The notes under the pieces are model-generated. The model had not been told where the DNA came from and did not search any database. It saw nothing but the letters and a program-made list of their open reading frames with translations. 64,000 nt of DNA, taken from positions 2,377,001 to 2,441,000 of the forward strand of contig JAEOAD010001365.1 in assembly GCA_036365145.1 (NCBI GenBank), written 5' to 3'. Each line of letters starts with the position of its first letter. Position 1 is the first letter of the stretch. This document shows positions 52,565-64,000 of the stretch, piece by piece. Both the position numbers and the translations under genes were made by a program. Origin of the DNA: Orientallactaga sibirica (lineage: Eukaryota > Chordata > Mammalia > Rodentia > Dipodidae).

Positions 52565-54565
52565 CTGTGAAGGCAAAGATGGAATTGTAAGGGACTGGAG
52601 GGCACATGACTTTCAGCAGTGCATCTCTCAGGAATACCCCTGAGAGCTGGTCAGCTCCCACGATTCAGCACCTGCCCAATCCGAGAGCACTGCAGAAACC
52701 TAGGACAAAGCTTAGTAGGAAACACAAGGCCTGCTCTCTCCCTTACACCACAGGCTTAGTCTTGTGCTGAGGTAGAGTGCTCGAACTTGGAACGTTGAGC
52801 TTTTCACTTTACCTCCCCTCCCATCTCCCATGGAGCCCAGGGTACTGAGTGTTTCCAAGATGCTCCTCTTGGGCTGGGGATGTAACACAGCACTAGAGCA
52901 TTTGCCCAGCATAAGCTAACTCTGGGATCTGTCCTCACAACTGCTCAAACTACAAACTGTTTTTCATGGTCTTTCTGTTGATTTACACTGTCCCCAGCAG
53001 GGCATAGGATCACCCCCCTATTACCTTATCAACAGTCTTTATCTTTGCCTATCAGCTCTACATTCTAGTTTTAAAGGTATACATTTATTTTTAATTTTTT
53101 TTGTTTATTTTTATTTATTTATTTGTGAGTGACAGACAGACAAAGAGAGAGAGACTAGGTGCACCAGGGCCTCCAGCCACTGCAAACAAACTCCAGATGC
53201 ATGTGTCACCTTGTGCATCTGGCTTACGTGGGTACTGGGGAATCGAGCTTTGAACCAAGGTCCTTAGGCTTCACAGGCAAGCGCTTAACCGCTAAGCCAT
53301 CTCTCCAGCCCTAAAGGTATACATTTCTTATCGTGGGTGGGAATAAACTTCTCTTAGTACCTTTAAAAAATATTTACTTATTTTTAATACTCTTTAATTC
53401 TTTTATTCATTCATCTATTTTTTATAACTTTTACTTATTTGTTTATTTATTGTGTATATGTTTTTGGTTTTTTGAGGTAGGGTCTCACTCTAGCCCAAGC
53501 TGACCTGGAATTAATCTCAGGGTGGCCTTGAACTCATGGTGATCCTCCTACTTCTGCATCCTGAGTGCTGAAATTAAAGGCCTGCGCCACCATGCCCAGC
53601 TTTTATTCATTTACTTGAGAGAGAGAGAAAAGGGCTGTGGGGGAGGGGAGAATGGGCATGCCAGGGCCTCCAGCCACTGCAAAGGAACTACAAATGCATG
53701 TGCCACCTTGTGCATCTGGCTTACATGGGTCCTGAGGAATCAAACCGAGGTCCTTTGGCTTTGCAGGCAAGTGCCGTAACCACTAAGTCATCTCTCCAGC
53801 TCTGCTTTATTTATTCTTTCAAATTTTATTTGAGAGAGAAGGAGGCAGAAAGAGAGAGGAAGAGAATGAATGCACCAGGGCCTCTAGCTGCTGCAAATGA
53901 ATTCCATACACATGTGCCACCTTGTGCATCTGGCTTATGTGGGTGCTGGGGAATTGAACCTGGGTCCTTAGGCTTCATAGGCAAACACCTTAACTGCTAA
54001 GCCATCTCTCCAGTCCTTGCTTTATTATTATTTTTTTAATTAAAGAGAAACCTTTATTTATTTATTTACTTATTTTGGTGTTTCGAGGTAGGGTCTCACT
54101 CTAGCTCAGGCTGACCTAGAATTCACTATGTAGTCTCAGGGTGGCCTTGAATTAATGGCAATCCTTCTACCTCTGGAAATCGAACCTGGGTCCTTTGGCT
54201 TTGCAGGCAAGTGCTTTAACCTCTAAGCCATCCCTCCAGCAATATTCTTTTATTTTTGAGAGAGAGAATGGGTGCACCTTGGCCTTTCAGCTGCTATGGA
54301 CGAACTCCAGACATGTGACATTACATGCTTGTGTTCTTAGACTTTGCAGGCACCTTAACCACTAAGCCATTTCTCCAGCCCTATTTATTTATTTTTATAT
54401 ATTTAAGACAGGGTCTTGCTCTGGAGCCCCCAGGGTGTTACAAACTCACTATGTAAACCAGGCCAGGCTGGCCTTGAACTCATGGTGATCAACCTGCCTC
54501 ACTCTTCCAAGTGCTGGAATTATAGGTATGGCCTACTCTGCCCAGCTTGCCTGCTTGCTTGCCTG

Positions 54566-54631
54566 CCTGCCTCCTTCCTTCCTTCCTTCCTTCCTTCCTT
54601 CCTTCCTTCCTTCCTTCCTTCCTTCCTTCCT

Positions 54632-54695
<64 letters not shown>

Positions 54696-54697
54696 TT
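54566..54697. repeat. (TTCC)n then (TTTC)n microsatellite
   Basis: TTCC units (54566-54631) change to TTTC units and end in the tail of a B1 (- strand) at 54698-54845. Open frames through it are repeat translations only. Confidence 0.95.
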
Positions 54698-56539
54698 TGG
54701 TTTTTCAAGGTATGGTCTTACTCTAGCCCAGGCTGACCTGGATTCACTATGTAGTCTCAGGGTGGCCTTGAACTCATGGTAATCCTCCTACCTCTGCCTC
54801 CTCCTGAGTGTTGGGATTAAAGGTGTGTGCCACCATGGCCAGCTTTTTTTTTTTTAACATCTTACATTATGTTTTAGTTTTGCCATAGGTTTTTATTTCT
54901 TCATCAGTTAACACTATCATCTTTCTTTAAAAAAATATTTATTTAGGACTGAAGAGATGGTTTAGTGGTTAGGGCACTTGCCTGCAAAGCCAAAGGACCC
55001 ACGTTCAATTCCCCAGGACCCATGTAAACCAGCTGCATAAGGTGGTGTGTGTGTGTCTGGAGTTTGATTCCAGTGGCTGGAGGCCCTAACATGCCCATTT
55101 TCTCCCCTCTCCATCTTTCAAATAATAAATAAAGCTAAAATATTTAAAGAATATTTATTTATTTGCAAGCAGAGACACAGAGAGATATATAGAGAGAGAA
55201 CAGGTGCACCAAGGCCTCTAGCCACTGCAAATGAACTCCAGATGCATGTTCCACTTTATGTATATGGCTTTACCTGGGTACTGGGGAATTGAACCCTGGG
55301 TTGTTAGGCTTTGTAGGCAAGTGCCTTACCACTGAGCCAGCTTCCAGCCTAAATATTTTAGTTATCAAGATAAGTATTTTAATTACTAAAGCAAGACTGG
55401 TCTTATAATTAAAAGTATCAAACTGAGTATGGTGGAGCACACCTTTAATCCTAGTACTTGGGGGCAGGCTAGGAGGTATGAATTTGAGGCTAGCCTGAGA
55501 TTACACAGTGAATTCTAGGTCAGCCTGGGTTAGAGTGAGACCTTTCATCAAAATCCTAAACCAGATGTGGTGACTCACACCTTTAATCCCAGCACTCAGA
55601 AGGCTAAGGTAGGAGGATTGCTGTGAGGTGAAGGCCAGCCTGGGCTACAGAGTAAGCTCCAAATGACAGACCAAAAAAAAAAAAAAAAGCATGTTTTATA
55701 TTAGAATTTCCAGGAGCAGAAAAAAAATAACTTACAAATAAATGTTCAAAATGGTAGTTATGGCCAGGTGGCTTATGCCTTTAGTCCCCAGCAGAGGTAA
55801 GAGGACTGCCATGAAGCCAACTGAGACTACACAGTGAATTCCAGGTCAGCCTGGGTTAGAGTGAGACCGTACCCTGAACCTCGTCCCTCCCCCCCACGCC
55901 AAAAAAAGGTAGTTATGAGCGAAAAGTGTTACTTTTCCTGCATTCATGCACCACTATTTATTGCAAGATGCTGTTTTTAGTTAACAAAATGCTTCCAGGT
56001 AATCAATCTCACCACCTTTCCAATTTTCATACCTCTATAATGTTTGCTAAATTGCTCCCTAATTAAAAATTGGGGGGAGGGCTGGAGGGATGGTTAAGGA
56101 CCCAGGTTTGATTCCCCAGGACCCACGATAGCCAGATACACAAGGGGCACATGCATCTGGAGTTCGTTCGCAGTGACTGGAGGCCCTGGGGTGCCCATTC
56201 TCTCTCTCTCTGTCAAATAAATAAATAAATTTTAAAAAATTTAAAAAAATTTGGGGCAAGCCTAATGCCTACTATTCAGATAACCAGATAGTACACAACT
56301 GTCAGGCTTGGTGGTGTATACTCTCAGGAGGCAAAGACAGGAGGAGGCGGGGCTCACTTTAAGTTCGAGGCTAGCCGAAACTACATGGGCCGGCTTTGGC
56401 TACATAATCAGATCTTGTCTCCAAAAAAATGACACAACCAAGTATCTGTGGTTACATAGCTTCTCCATCACTTAAGTATTAGCGATATGGCATTCATGAG
56501 GCCATCAGAAATAGCAGTGGGGCATCCACGTGCAGTCAT

Positions 56540-57180
56540 GTCCAATCAGACATCCCTCAGAACACCGCACCCACAGCCTCGACAGGGCAGTCACGCCGCA
56601 GAAACGGCCCGCAACCGCACGCGGTCTCCTTCGCCCTCACCGGTCGCTCCGTGTCCTCCGTCCGAATCTCGAACGCAGCTCGCACGCGCCTCGTCCAAAA
56701 GCACCGTCCCCGGGACACCCTCCCGCTCCCGCCCTCGGGCCACGCCCCCGACCACACCCGAGGGAGGCCGCCCGGCTCGCGGGGAAGAGAGCGGCCCGCC
56801 CGCTCGTTACCAGGCCCGGCGCGGACGCGCGGCTTCCTGCGCGGCTCAGTCCGCCCTCCCGGCGCCCAGCATCCGGGCCGCGCCGCCGCTTCCCAGGCCG
56901 CGACCAGCGGCGTCTCCCGCGCGGCTCACTGCGCCTGCGCGCGCCCGGCTGCTCCCAGGAGGCCGCGCGGCCGGCCCCGGCCTCGACGAGCGCCTCGGGG
57001 CTGCCAGGCCGGCGCGCGGACCCGGCTTCGGGGTCGCTGTCCCCCGGGCTCGTGACCCGCCGTCTCCGTGTGGGGAAGAGGTGAGAGGAGCTTCCGGGTT
57101 CCGGGACGCGGACGGGCGTGTGGAGGCGGGAGCCCGGGGTCGGCGCGGGCCCACTGCCGCGGCGCTGTGGCCTCCGTCCG
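56540..57180. promoter_or_regulatory. CpG island, probable ZNF382 (perhaps bidirectional) promoter
   Basis: This is the most CpG-dense part of the window and has no SINEs. It carries an NRF1-like GCGCCTGCGC at 56931-56940 (the same core as in the ZNF567 island) and an ETS core CTTCCGG at 57091-57097, just beyond the strict boundary. It lies 4 kb upstream of the candidate ZNF382 ATG exon. In human, ZNF382 and ZNF529 are, as I recall, head to head, so a + strand promoter to the right is possible. The island runs directly into the minisatellite. Confidence 0.65.
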
Positions 57181-57930
57181 CGTGGGCGCCGTCCCCGTGG
57201 GGTGCAGGGTCCCCGTGGGGTGCAGGGTCCCCGTGGGGTGCAGGGTCCCCGTGGGGTGCAGGGTCCCCGTGGGATGCAGGGTCCCCGTGGGATGCAGGCG
57301 TGGGCGCCGTCCCCGTGGGGTGCAGTGTCCCCGTGGGATGCAGGCGTGGGCGCCGTCCCCGTGGGGTGCAGGGTCCCCGTGGGATGCAGGCGTGGGCGCC
57401 GTCCCCGTGGGGTGCAGGGTCCCCGTGGGATGCAGGCGTGGGCGCCGTCCCCGTGGGGTGCAGTGTCCCCGTGGGATGCAGGCGTGGGCGCCGTCCCCGT
57501 GGGGTGCAGGGTCCCCGTGGGATGCAGGCGTGGGCGCCGTCCCCGTGGGTTGCAGGCGTGGGCGCCGTCCCCGTGGGGTGCAGGGTCCCCGTGGGATGCA
57601 GGCGTGGGCGCCGTCCCCGTGGGGTGCAGTGTCCCCGTGGGATGCAGGCGTGGGCGCCGTCCCCGTGGGGTGCAGGGTCCCCGTGGGATGCAGGCGTGGG
57701 CGCCGTCCCCGTGGGATGCAGGCGTGGGCGCCTTCCCCGTGGGGTTCCGGCGTGGGTGCGCCATCCCCGTGGGGTGCAGGGTCCCCGTGGGATGCAGGCG
57801 TGGGCGCCGTCCCCGTGGGATGCAGGCGTGGGTGCGCCGTCCCCGTGGGGTGCAGGGACCCCGTGGGATGCAGGCGTGGGCGCCGTCCCAGTGGGGTGCC
57901 GGCGTGGGCGCCGTCTCGGTGGGGTGTGGG
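57180..57930. repeat. GC-rich minisatellite with embedded EGR1 consensus sites
   Basis: The array is built from a 28-bp unit (gcgtgggcgcc plus gtccccgtggggtgcag) and an 18-bp unit (ggtccccgtgggatgcag). The main higher-order period is 46 bp (28+18). One stretch near 57200-57297 has five 18-bp units in a row. Perfect GCGTGGGCG occurs 15 times, at 57180, 57298, 57344, 57390, 57436, 57482, 57528, 57556, 57602, 57648, 57694, 57722, 57798, 57874 and 57902. GCGTGGGCG is the textbook EGR1/Zif268 site. Each unit also holds a short inverted CCCC-GT-GGGG. All six frames are open across much of it because no unit contains a stop, so the long open frames here are not evidence of genes. Confidence 0.95.
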
Positions 57931-59227
57931 CACAGGACGGTGCACCTTGGAGGGCCGCGTGCTTCTGTAGACCCACGGCAATGCGGTGACTGTCTGATCC
58001 TGCGCAGTCCCAGTACACGCGTCAAGCTTTCTTCTCTCCTCCCATGGCATCATAGTTTCATTGAGCAGTGCCGGGCCGAGGATTCTGCGGAGCTCCTCCT
58101 GTGACCATGCAGAGGCCCGATGGTGGTGAGGGAAAGGAGAAAGTTTGGAGGTGAGATGAGGTTAGAAGAAAGAGGCTGATAGGAGTCTCAGTGGCAAAGA
58201 GCAGGCTTTATTGAGTATAGGGTCTGAAAGACCCTGGAAACCCTGGGATTAAAGGTGTGCACCACCATGCCCAGGAGCCCTAGGTTTTTTTTTTTAATTA
58301 GTTTATTTTTATTAATTTATTTGAGAGAGAGAGGGAGAGAGAGAAAGAGTAGGTGTGCTAGGGCCTCCAGCCACTATAAATGAACTCCAGACGCATGCGC
58401 CACCTTGTGCATCTGTCTTACATGAGTCCTGGGGAATTGAACCTGGGTCCCTTGGCTTTGCAGGCAGGTGCCTTAATCACTAAGCCATCTCTCCAGCCCC
58501 TAGAATTTTTTTTTATAAGATAATAGGATTTTAGTTTCAGGTGTCTGCCCCCTGTTCCTGTACATAAGTCAGACTCTAGGTAGAACTTTTTGTAAAAGAT
58601 AGGTTCTCATATATCATATGTTGGCTTTGAACTTGCTACATAGTAGAAGATGGCCTTAAACTTCTGAGCCTCCTGCCTCCACCTCCATTGTGCTTGGATT
58701 ACAAGTGTGCACCACCACGACTGGTTTTATGCAGTGCTGTAGATCAGTTCCAGGGTTTTATGCATGCTACAAAGCATTTTACCAACTGAGTTTAAGTCCC
58801 CAGGCTTCAGAACATTTAAGCATTACGTTTGGAGTCCAATATAATGGGGTTTCAGAGGTGTCTGGATAAGGTTATCCTGACACATAGCTCTTAATTTACT
58901 TCTGGTTTTGGATGCAGAGTTGGAAGTGAGGGTTGTAAATGTGATGAAGTCCTCAGATAGAGATATGAATACAGGGAGATCCGCAGTAATGTGACCCAGA
59001 AGAGTTGCCGGGCAAGGCGAACATGATGGTGTTGCTGACTTTAACTGTTGAATCCTTTGTCTCACACCACAAAAAAATCAGCTGCACACAAGAGTACAGC
59101 ATGCCTTTAATCCCAGCACTTAGGGGACCGAGGTAGGAGGATCACCATGAGTTCAAGGCCACCCTTAAACTACATAGTGAATTTCAGGTCAGCCTGAGCT
59201 AAAGTAAGACCCTATCTCGAAAAACTA

Positions 59228-59268
59228 AAAAACAAACAAACAAACAAACAAACAAACAAACAAAAAGT
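59228..59268. repeat. (AAAC)n microsatellite in a B1 tail
   Basis: About eight to nine AAAC units grown from the tail of the B1 at 59085-59227. Confidence 0.9.
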
Positions 59269-59543
59269 ACGGCAAAGGAGATTCATTGAGAAAAAGGTGG
59301 AAAAACCCCTAAGTGTCGGGGAAACATCCAATGAAGAGAAGGATGAAAAGTTAGGTTTTCTTAGTTACAAATCAGAAGCAGGCAGGCTCAGCAGTGAGGA
59401 TCTGGAAGCAAATTCGAGAGGGGCTTTTTTCAGGGTTAAATAAGTTATTTCCTGAAGGGGATAAATGTTCCTCCCACTTTCTTAGCATGCCTGTCAGTGA
59501 TTGGTAGTCTCTTAGCCATGTGATGTACAAGCTCAGTTGGATT

Positions 59544-59629
59544 AACTTTTTTTTTTTTTTTTCCCACAAGGTAGGATCTCATACTAGTCCAGGCTGATCT
59601 GGAATTCACTATGTAGTCTCAGGGTGGCC
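59544..59629 (-). repeat. Truncated B1 with 14-bp target duplication
   Basis: A B1 3' part (T-run, then cacaaggtaggatctcatac to ctcagggtggcc) lies between two copies of tcagttggattaac (59533-59546 and about 59630-59643). Confidence 0.8.
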
Positions 59630-61066
59630 TCAGTTGGATTAACAATTTAGTGAAGGGAGAATAATACTGTGTTTTGGGATGCTTAGAATGCCACATCTAC
59701 TCCCAGGGCCAGAGGATTTTGTTCTTTGGTCAGGAGGAAGTGGCTCTTCCCTTTCATAAGGTTATTTATTTATTTATGAGGTATTTTAAATCCTAGAGCA
59801 GTCTTTGGCTGTTCAGCTCTTCTGAACCTCCAGGTCCTTGCTCTGGTAAGCCTTCCTCATCTCAGCCCATCTGGGCTTAGATGGGGGGGATCCCCCTATT
59901 CACATGGTCTCCCCTCCCCCTGCTGCCTTCCACATGGCAGGTACTCTGTGTACTTTTTATTCTCTTTCCTTTACAAACTCCAGATGCATGTGCCACTATG
60001 TGCATCTGGCTTATGTGGGACTTTGAGAATCAAACCTGGGTCCTTAGGCTTCACAGGTATGCGCCTTAATCGCTAAGCCATCTCTCCAGCCCCAGACTGG
60101 TCTTTTTTTATGTGTGTGAGAGAGAATATGAATTGGCGTGCCAGGGCCTCCAGCCACTGTAATTGAACTCTAGACACATGCACCACCTTGTGAACATGTG
60201 TGCTTGTGTCTCCTTGTGCATTTGGCTTACATGGAACCTGGAGAGTTGAACATGGGTCCTTAGGCTTCACAGGCAAGCACCTTAACTGTTAAACCATCTC
60301 TCCACCAGCCCTCTTTCTTTTAATCTAATAAAGCCTAAGTCTTAAAAAAAATTCCCTGAGATTGGTGATGTTTCCCTTTCTAAGGTTACCAAGGAAATGG
60401 GAGGTGGGGTCTGTCCTCTTTGTCCTCCTTAATGACCTCCAAGCCTGTTAATGTCTACATGCAGCAGTGTGAATTGGAGACCCCAGCCCTTCCTTGCTAT
60501 GTAAGAGTACTTTCTATAATCTCAATATTATTAGGAAGACTTGGCTTTGTCCACTCCTCTACAGTAAGCTCACCCCAGTGAGGGATGGCAGCAGGAAGCT
60601 GGGGTAACTAGAATTGTGAGGAATGGAGGAACTGCTTGGCATGGGTCCCTAGATAAATGAGCTCTTACATTTGTCTTCAGCCTTTCCCATAGAGGCCTAA
60701 GAACACTCCAATTGCCAGTTGCTTTGGGCAAATAATGCGAAAGTACTTCACTTGATCCCAGAAGCCCTGGGTCAGTAGAAGGAAAGATACAGTGTCTGAG
60801 AGCACCACCAATTCCAGTGTCTTTAACACTACATAGCTCGTTATTCCTTAATAAAATTTCTGGATCTTAGCAAAAAGAATGGAAGTAAGAGCACTGTTCT
60901 TGGCAGAAGTGGTGGTGCCAGCCTTCAGTCCCAGCACTGGGGAGGCAGAGGTAGGAGGATCACTGACTTCAAGATCAGCCTAGAATTCCTGAATGGGTTC
61001 TAGGTCAGCCTGGGCTAGACTAAGACTGGAGGAGCATAGGAGAAAGCTAGACTTTTTTAAAGACAG

Positions 61067-61141
61067 TTTCCTTCCTTCCTTCCTTCCTTCCTTCCTTCCT
61101 TCCTTCCTTCCTTCCTTCCTTCCTTCCTTCCTTCCTTCCTT
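61067..61141. repeat. (CTTC)n microsatellite
   Basis: About 19 CTTC units, followed by a DIP (- strand) at 61150-61373 and a B1 (- strand) at 61392-61532. Confidence 0.95.
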
Positions 61142-62827
61142 TTTAAAACAATTTCTTTTTATTTATTTATTTGAGAGAGGGAAAGAGGCAGAGAGAGAGA
61201 GAGGGAGAGGGAGAGGGAGAGAATGGGTGCGCCAGGGCTTCCAGCCATTACAAACAAACTCCAGATGCATGCACCCCCTTGTGTATCTGGCTTACGTGGG
61301 TCCTGGAGAATCGAACCGGGATCCTTTAGCTTTGCAGGCAAGTGCCGTAACAGCTAAGCCATCTCTCCAGCTCCCCCCCCCTTTTTTTTTTTAAGGTAGG
61401 GTTTCACTCTAGCCCAGGTTGACCTGGAATGCACTATGTAGTCTCAGGGTGGCCTCGAACTCACGGCGATCCTCCTACCTCTGCCTCCTGAGTGCTGGGT
61501 GGGATTAAAGGTGTGCACTACGACACCCAGCCTATTAATTCTTTATTAAAGGTAGGACAGAACCCAAAACTTGGGGTTCATACATTGGTGGGACTCCTCC
61601 TGAGCCCCCAAATCCTGCATCAAGACCCTGCCATAAAAAAAACCCCGAAAAAAAGAGTTCTCTTCCCACCCCCAATAGTAGTAATAACAGACTGGATGCA
61701 AAGTAAGATAGGACCCATCTCTCTAAATCCCATTGTTTTGCAGTTACCAAAAAAGTGCAAACATGTAGTAGGTGGCAGTTTGGCCAGTCTAGCTTGAAGT
61801 CTCCTACCTTCTACCATCTGTTGTTGATTGTTCCAGTTTAGTTTGCTACTGTTGAAAAGGGATCCTGGATTACAGGCCTGTTGAAGGAGTTAACTGAGAA
61901 CAAGAAGGAAGTTGAATCAGGAGACCAGAGAGTTCTCAAGCAAAAAAAGAGAATAATTGGATGTGTTTGGTGGCATACTACCTTACCTAAGTACATTGTT
62001 GTGTTGAACTCCTTCACTGTTCCCAGAATGACTCCCTAAAGCTTTATATTGTAAGTAACATATAAAGTAGTGATTGGGCTCATATATTCTGTTTTGCTAA
62101 GGGCACAGCTCCTGTCTTGCTTAAGGTACAGCTGCTTTTGATTTGACCTCACATGCACAAACATTTTTCTTTGTCTTAGTTCACAATAACTATCACCATG
62201 TCTCAGGCTAAGGCACTCCTCCACGAGAGGTTGTGTCCTGTGCTATGCTGGTGTTGCACTGTGTTTCTGTGTCCATGGTTATTTCAGCTCCAAACTCTTC
62301 ACAGCCTGTAAAATGCCTTGTTTACCAGCTGATTTCAACTAGAATTATGATTTTAAATGAATGGCCTCAACACAGAAAAATGAGTTGGAACTATTTAGTA
62401 AAAGATTCCACCTGGACCCATTTAATTTTTGATTTTCAGGAGTTTGGGCTATGTACCTCCACTTACCAGAAGTGTGACTTCCATAAGTCCTGAGCTGATT
62501 TAGAACTTTTGAGATAGCCTAACAATGCTGGCAGCAACATGCTTCCACTTGGCTGTCAAAAAAAAAAAAAAAAAAAAAAAGTCAGGATGACTAGATACCT
62601 TTGTGAGTACACCTGTCAACAGAGACCAGCATGCTTCACTTCCTCCATGGACTTCTTAAGCATCTTCACAGATGCAGAAATACCCTTACAAAGTGAGACT
62701 TAGCTGGCAGAACAGATAGACCTTTCCACAAGACATATGTCCAGCAGAAACCCTCTTTGTTTCCAGGACCTTTCCTTGGCTTTTCACATTGTTTCAAGTG
62801 CTTATGAGCAAGACACAATGCTATCTT

Positions 62828-63305
62828 TTTTTAAAAAAATATTTTTTTATTGACAACTTCCATAATTGTAGACAATATCCCATGGTATTTCCGTCTCTTC
62901 TCCCACTTTCCCCTTTGAAACTCCTCTCCATCATATCCCCTCCCCCTCTCAATCAGTCTCTTTTATTTTGATGTTATCATCTTGTCCTCCTATTATGATG
63001 GTCTTGTGTAGGTAGTGTCAGGCACTATGTGGTTCATGGATGTTAGGCCATTTTGTGTCTGGAGGAGCACGTTGTAAGGAGTCCTACCCTTCCTTTGGCT
63101 CTTACATTCTTTCTGCCACCTCTTCCACAATGGACCCTGAGCCTTGGAAGGTGTGACAGATATTTCAGTGCTGAGCACCCCTCTGTCACTTCTTCTCAGC
63201 ACCATGGTGCCTTCTGAGTCATTCCAAGATCACCGCCATCTGAAAAGAGAAACTTCTCTAACCAAAAGTGAGAGTAGCGTTAATATATGGGTATGAACAT
63301 TAAGA
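62828..63305 (-). mobile_element. L1-type 3' end, minus orientation
   Basis: Read on the - strand it passes through ggttagagaagtttctc, cagatggcggtgatc, a charged open stretch around 63200-62990 and the A-rich 3' end gaagttgtcaataaaaaa. The same sequence recurs at 1232-1545 (- strand) and, upstream part only, at 45740-46175 and 49900-51140. That marks it as a dispersed LINE 3' region; assignment to L1 is by its shape. Confidence 0.65.
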
Positions 63306-64000
63306 GAAGTACAGTGGAGCCGGGCGTGGTGGCGCACGCCTTTAATCCCAGCACTCGGGAGGCAGAGGTAGGAGGATCGCCGAGAGTTCGAGGCCACCCT
63401 GAGACTACATAGTTAATTCCAGGTCAGCCTGGACCAGAGTGAGACCCTACCTCGAAAAACCAAAAACAAAAAAAAAAAAAAAAAAAAAAAAAAAGAGAGA
63501 GAGAGAAATACAGTGGTATCTTTTTTTTAATACTAAGGGGCCAAAATCAATTTGGGGGACACATAACAGGACATTGTGGAGGCACTGTATCATGTCTGAG
63601 TTCAGAATCAATCCTCTTCCCCCTCCTGGTATGAGGAACTTACATTATTTTCTTGTGAGGTAAATGTTAGGATAACTTGTCATGATTTCTTTTTTATTAT
63701 TGGTTTTTCGAGGTAGGATCTCATTCTAGCTCAGGCTGACCTGGAATTCACTATGTAGTCTCAGAGTGGCCTTAACTCATGGCGATCCTCCTACCTCTGC
63801 CTCCCGAGTGCTGGGATTAAAGGTGTGTACCACCACGCCTGCTATTTGTCATGATTTTTTTTTAATGGTTCTTATACCATAAAACCTTGGGCTGGAGAGA
63901 TGGCTTAGGGGTTAAGGCGCCTGCCTCCTAAGCCTAAGAACACTGGTTCCAATCTCCAGCGGTACCAATCTCCAGGTCCACGTATAGCCAGATGCAAAGT

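Larger units (their letters stand above)
51141..56539. repeat. SINE block around the ZNF382 start exon
   Basis: B1: 51141-51205(+ head), 51355-51498(-), 51830-51895(- piece), 53465-53605(-), 54065-54175(-), 54405-54545(- old), 54698-54845(-), 55420-55560(+), 55560-55690(+), 55760-55905(+), 56300-56430(+ old). DIP: 51206-51345(-), 51505-51800(- long), 53100-53315(-), 53610-53805(-), 53810-54020(-), 54176-54240(-), 54250-54385(-), 54945-55130(+), 55145-55350(-), 56075-56240(+). 51900-52490 and 52570-52870 are unique with no gene I recognise. Confidence 0.75.
57931..64000. repeat. SINE-containing right flank
   Basis: B1: 58240-58275(- head), 58580-58725(- old), 59085-59227(+), 60905-61050(+), 63320-63495(+), 63697-63842(-). 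DIP: 58285-58500(-), 59970-60095(-), 60100-60312(-), 63889-64000 (+ long form, cut by the window edge). Unique stretches without a gene I can support: 57931-58235, 58801-59080, 59270-59530, 59645-59965, 60315-60900 and 61540-62825. Confidence 0.7.

Noticed and set aside
57180..57930. CRISPR-like array
   Set aside because: The repeats are contiguous 18/28-bp units without unique spacers, in a rodent genome. It is a minisatellite.
56487..58104. Open frames of 300-500 codons on both strands over the GC-rich region
   Set aside because: They are open in all six frames because the repeat units contain no stop codon and CpG islands rarely do. The translations are cyclic repeats without any domain.
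61492..61817. Open frames and a phrase (ttggtgggactcctcctgag) suggesting a retroviral primer-binding region
   Set aside because: I could not match it to a tRNA primer site or find LTR ends. Too weak to call.

Overview
This window is mammalian nuclear DNA, most likely from a jerboa-type rodent (Dipodidae; Jaculus is my best guess). It is saturated with two young SINE families in both orientations. One is a B1-type (7SL-derived) element ending in a characteristic 'gaccctacctcgaaaaacc' tail. The other is a tRNA-derived B2-superfamily element ('ggctggagagatggcttag...' with CT-rich and AAATAAAT tails) that fits the DIP family described from jerboas. Rare ID-like (tRNA-Ala) copies, L1 3' ends with clean target-site duplications, older L1 remnants and one IAP/ERVK-like solo LTR also occur. 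The species call rests on remembered repeat consensus sequences.

The genes are C2H2 zinc-finger (ZNF) genes of the cluster equivalent to human 19q13.12. On the + strand at 3063-4366 lies a ZNF260-like gene with ten intact fingers (3467-4366), but its 5' fingers are destroyed by stops and a frameshift. On the - strand, ZNF567 can be assembled completely: ATG exon 25401-25478, a 127-nt KRAB-A exon 21682-21808, KRAB-B exon 21008-21094, zinc-finger exon 12945-14662. Its probable promoter is the CpG island at about 33.55-34.33 kb. Also on the - strand, ZNF382 has a candidate ATG exon 52491-52564, KRAB-A about 49540-49666, KRAB-B 43907-43999 and zinc-finger exon 40221-41620, with a probable promoter CpG island at about 56.54-57.2 kb. 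The ZNF382 KRAB-A exon has lost its splice donor and runs into a stop, so this gene may no longer make a normal KRAB-zinc-finger protein. KRAB-ZNF proteins bind DNA through their fingers and recruit TRIM28/KAP1 through KRAB to silence targets, often retroelements.

Other features: a GABPA processed pseudogene (- strand, about 46.39-49.11 kb) lacking exactly the Pointed domain; a U6 snRNA pseudogene; a fossil tRNA-Glu 5' half; several tetranucleotide microsatellites; and a GC-rich minisatellite (57180-57930) fused to the right-hand CpG island. Each long unit of that minisatellite begins with a perfect EGR1 consensus (GCGTGGGCG, 15 copies in a strict 28+18n spacing). That array, the decaying KRAB exon of ZNF382 and the displaced ZNF260-like copy are the most interesting signals. 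I saw no evidence of a wholly new gene system.
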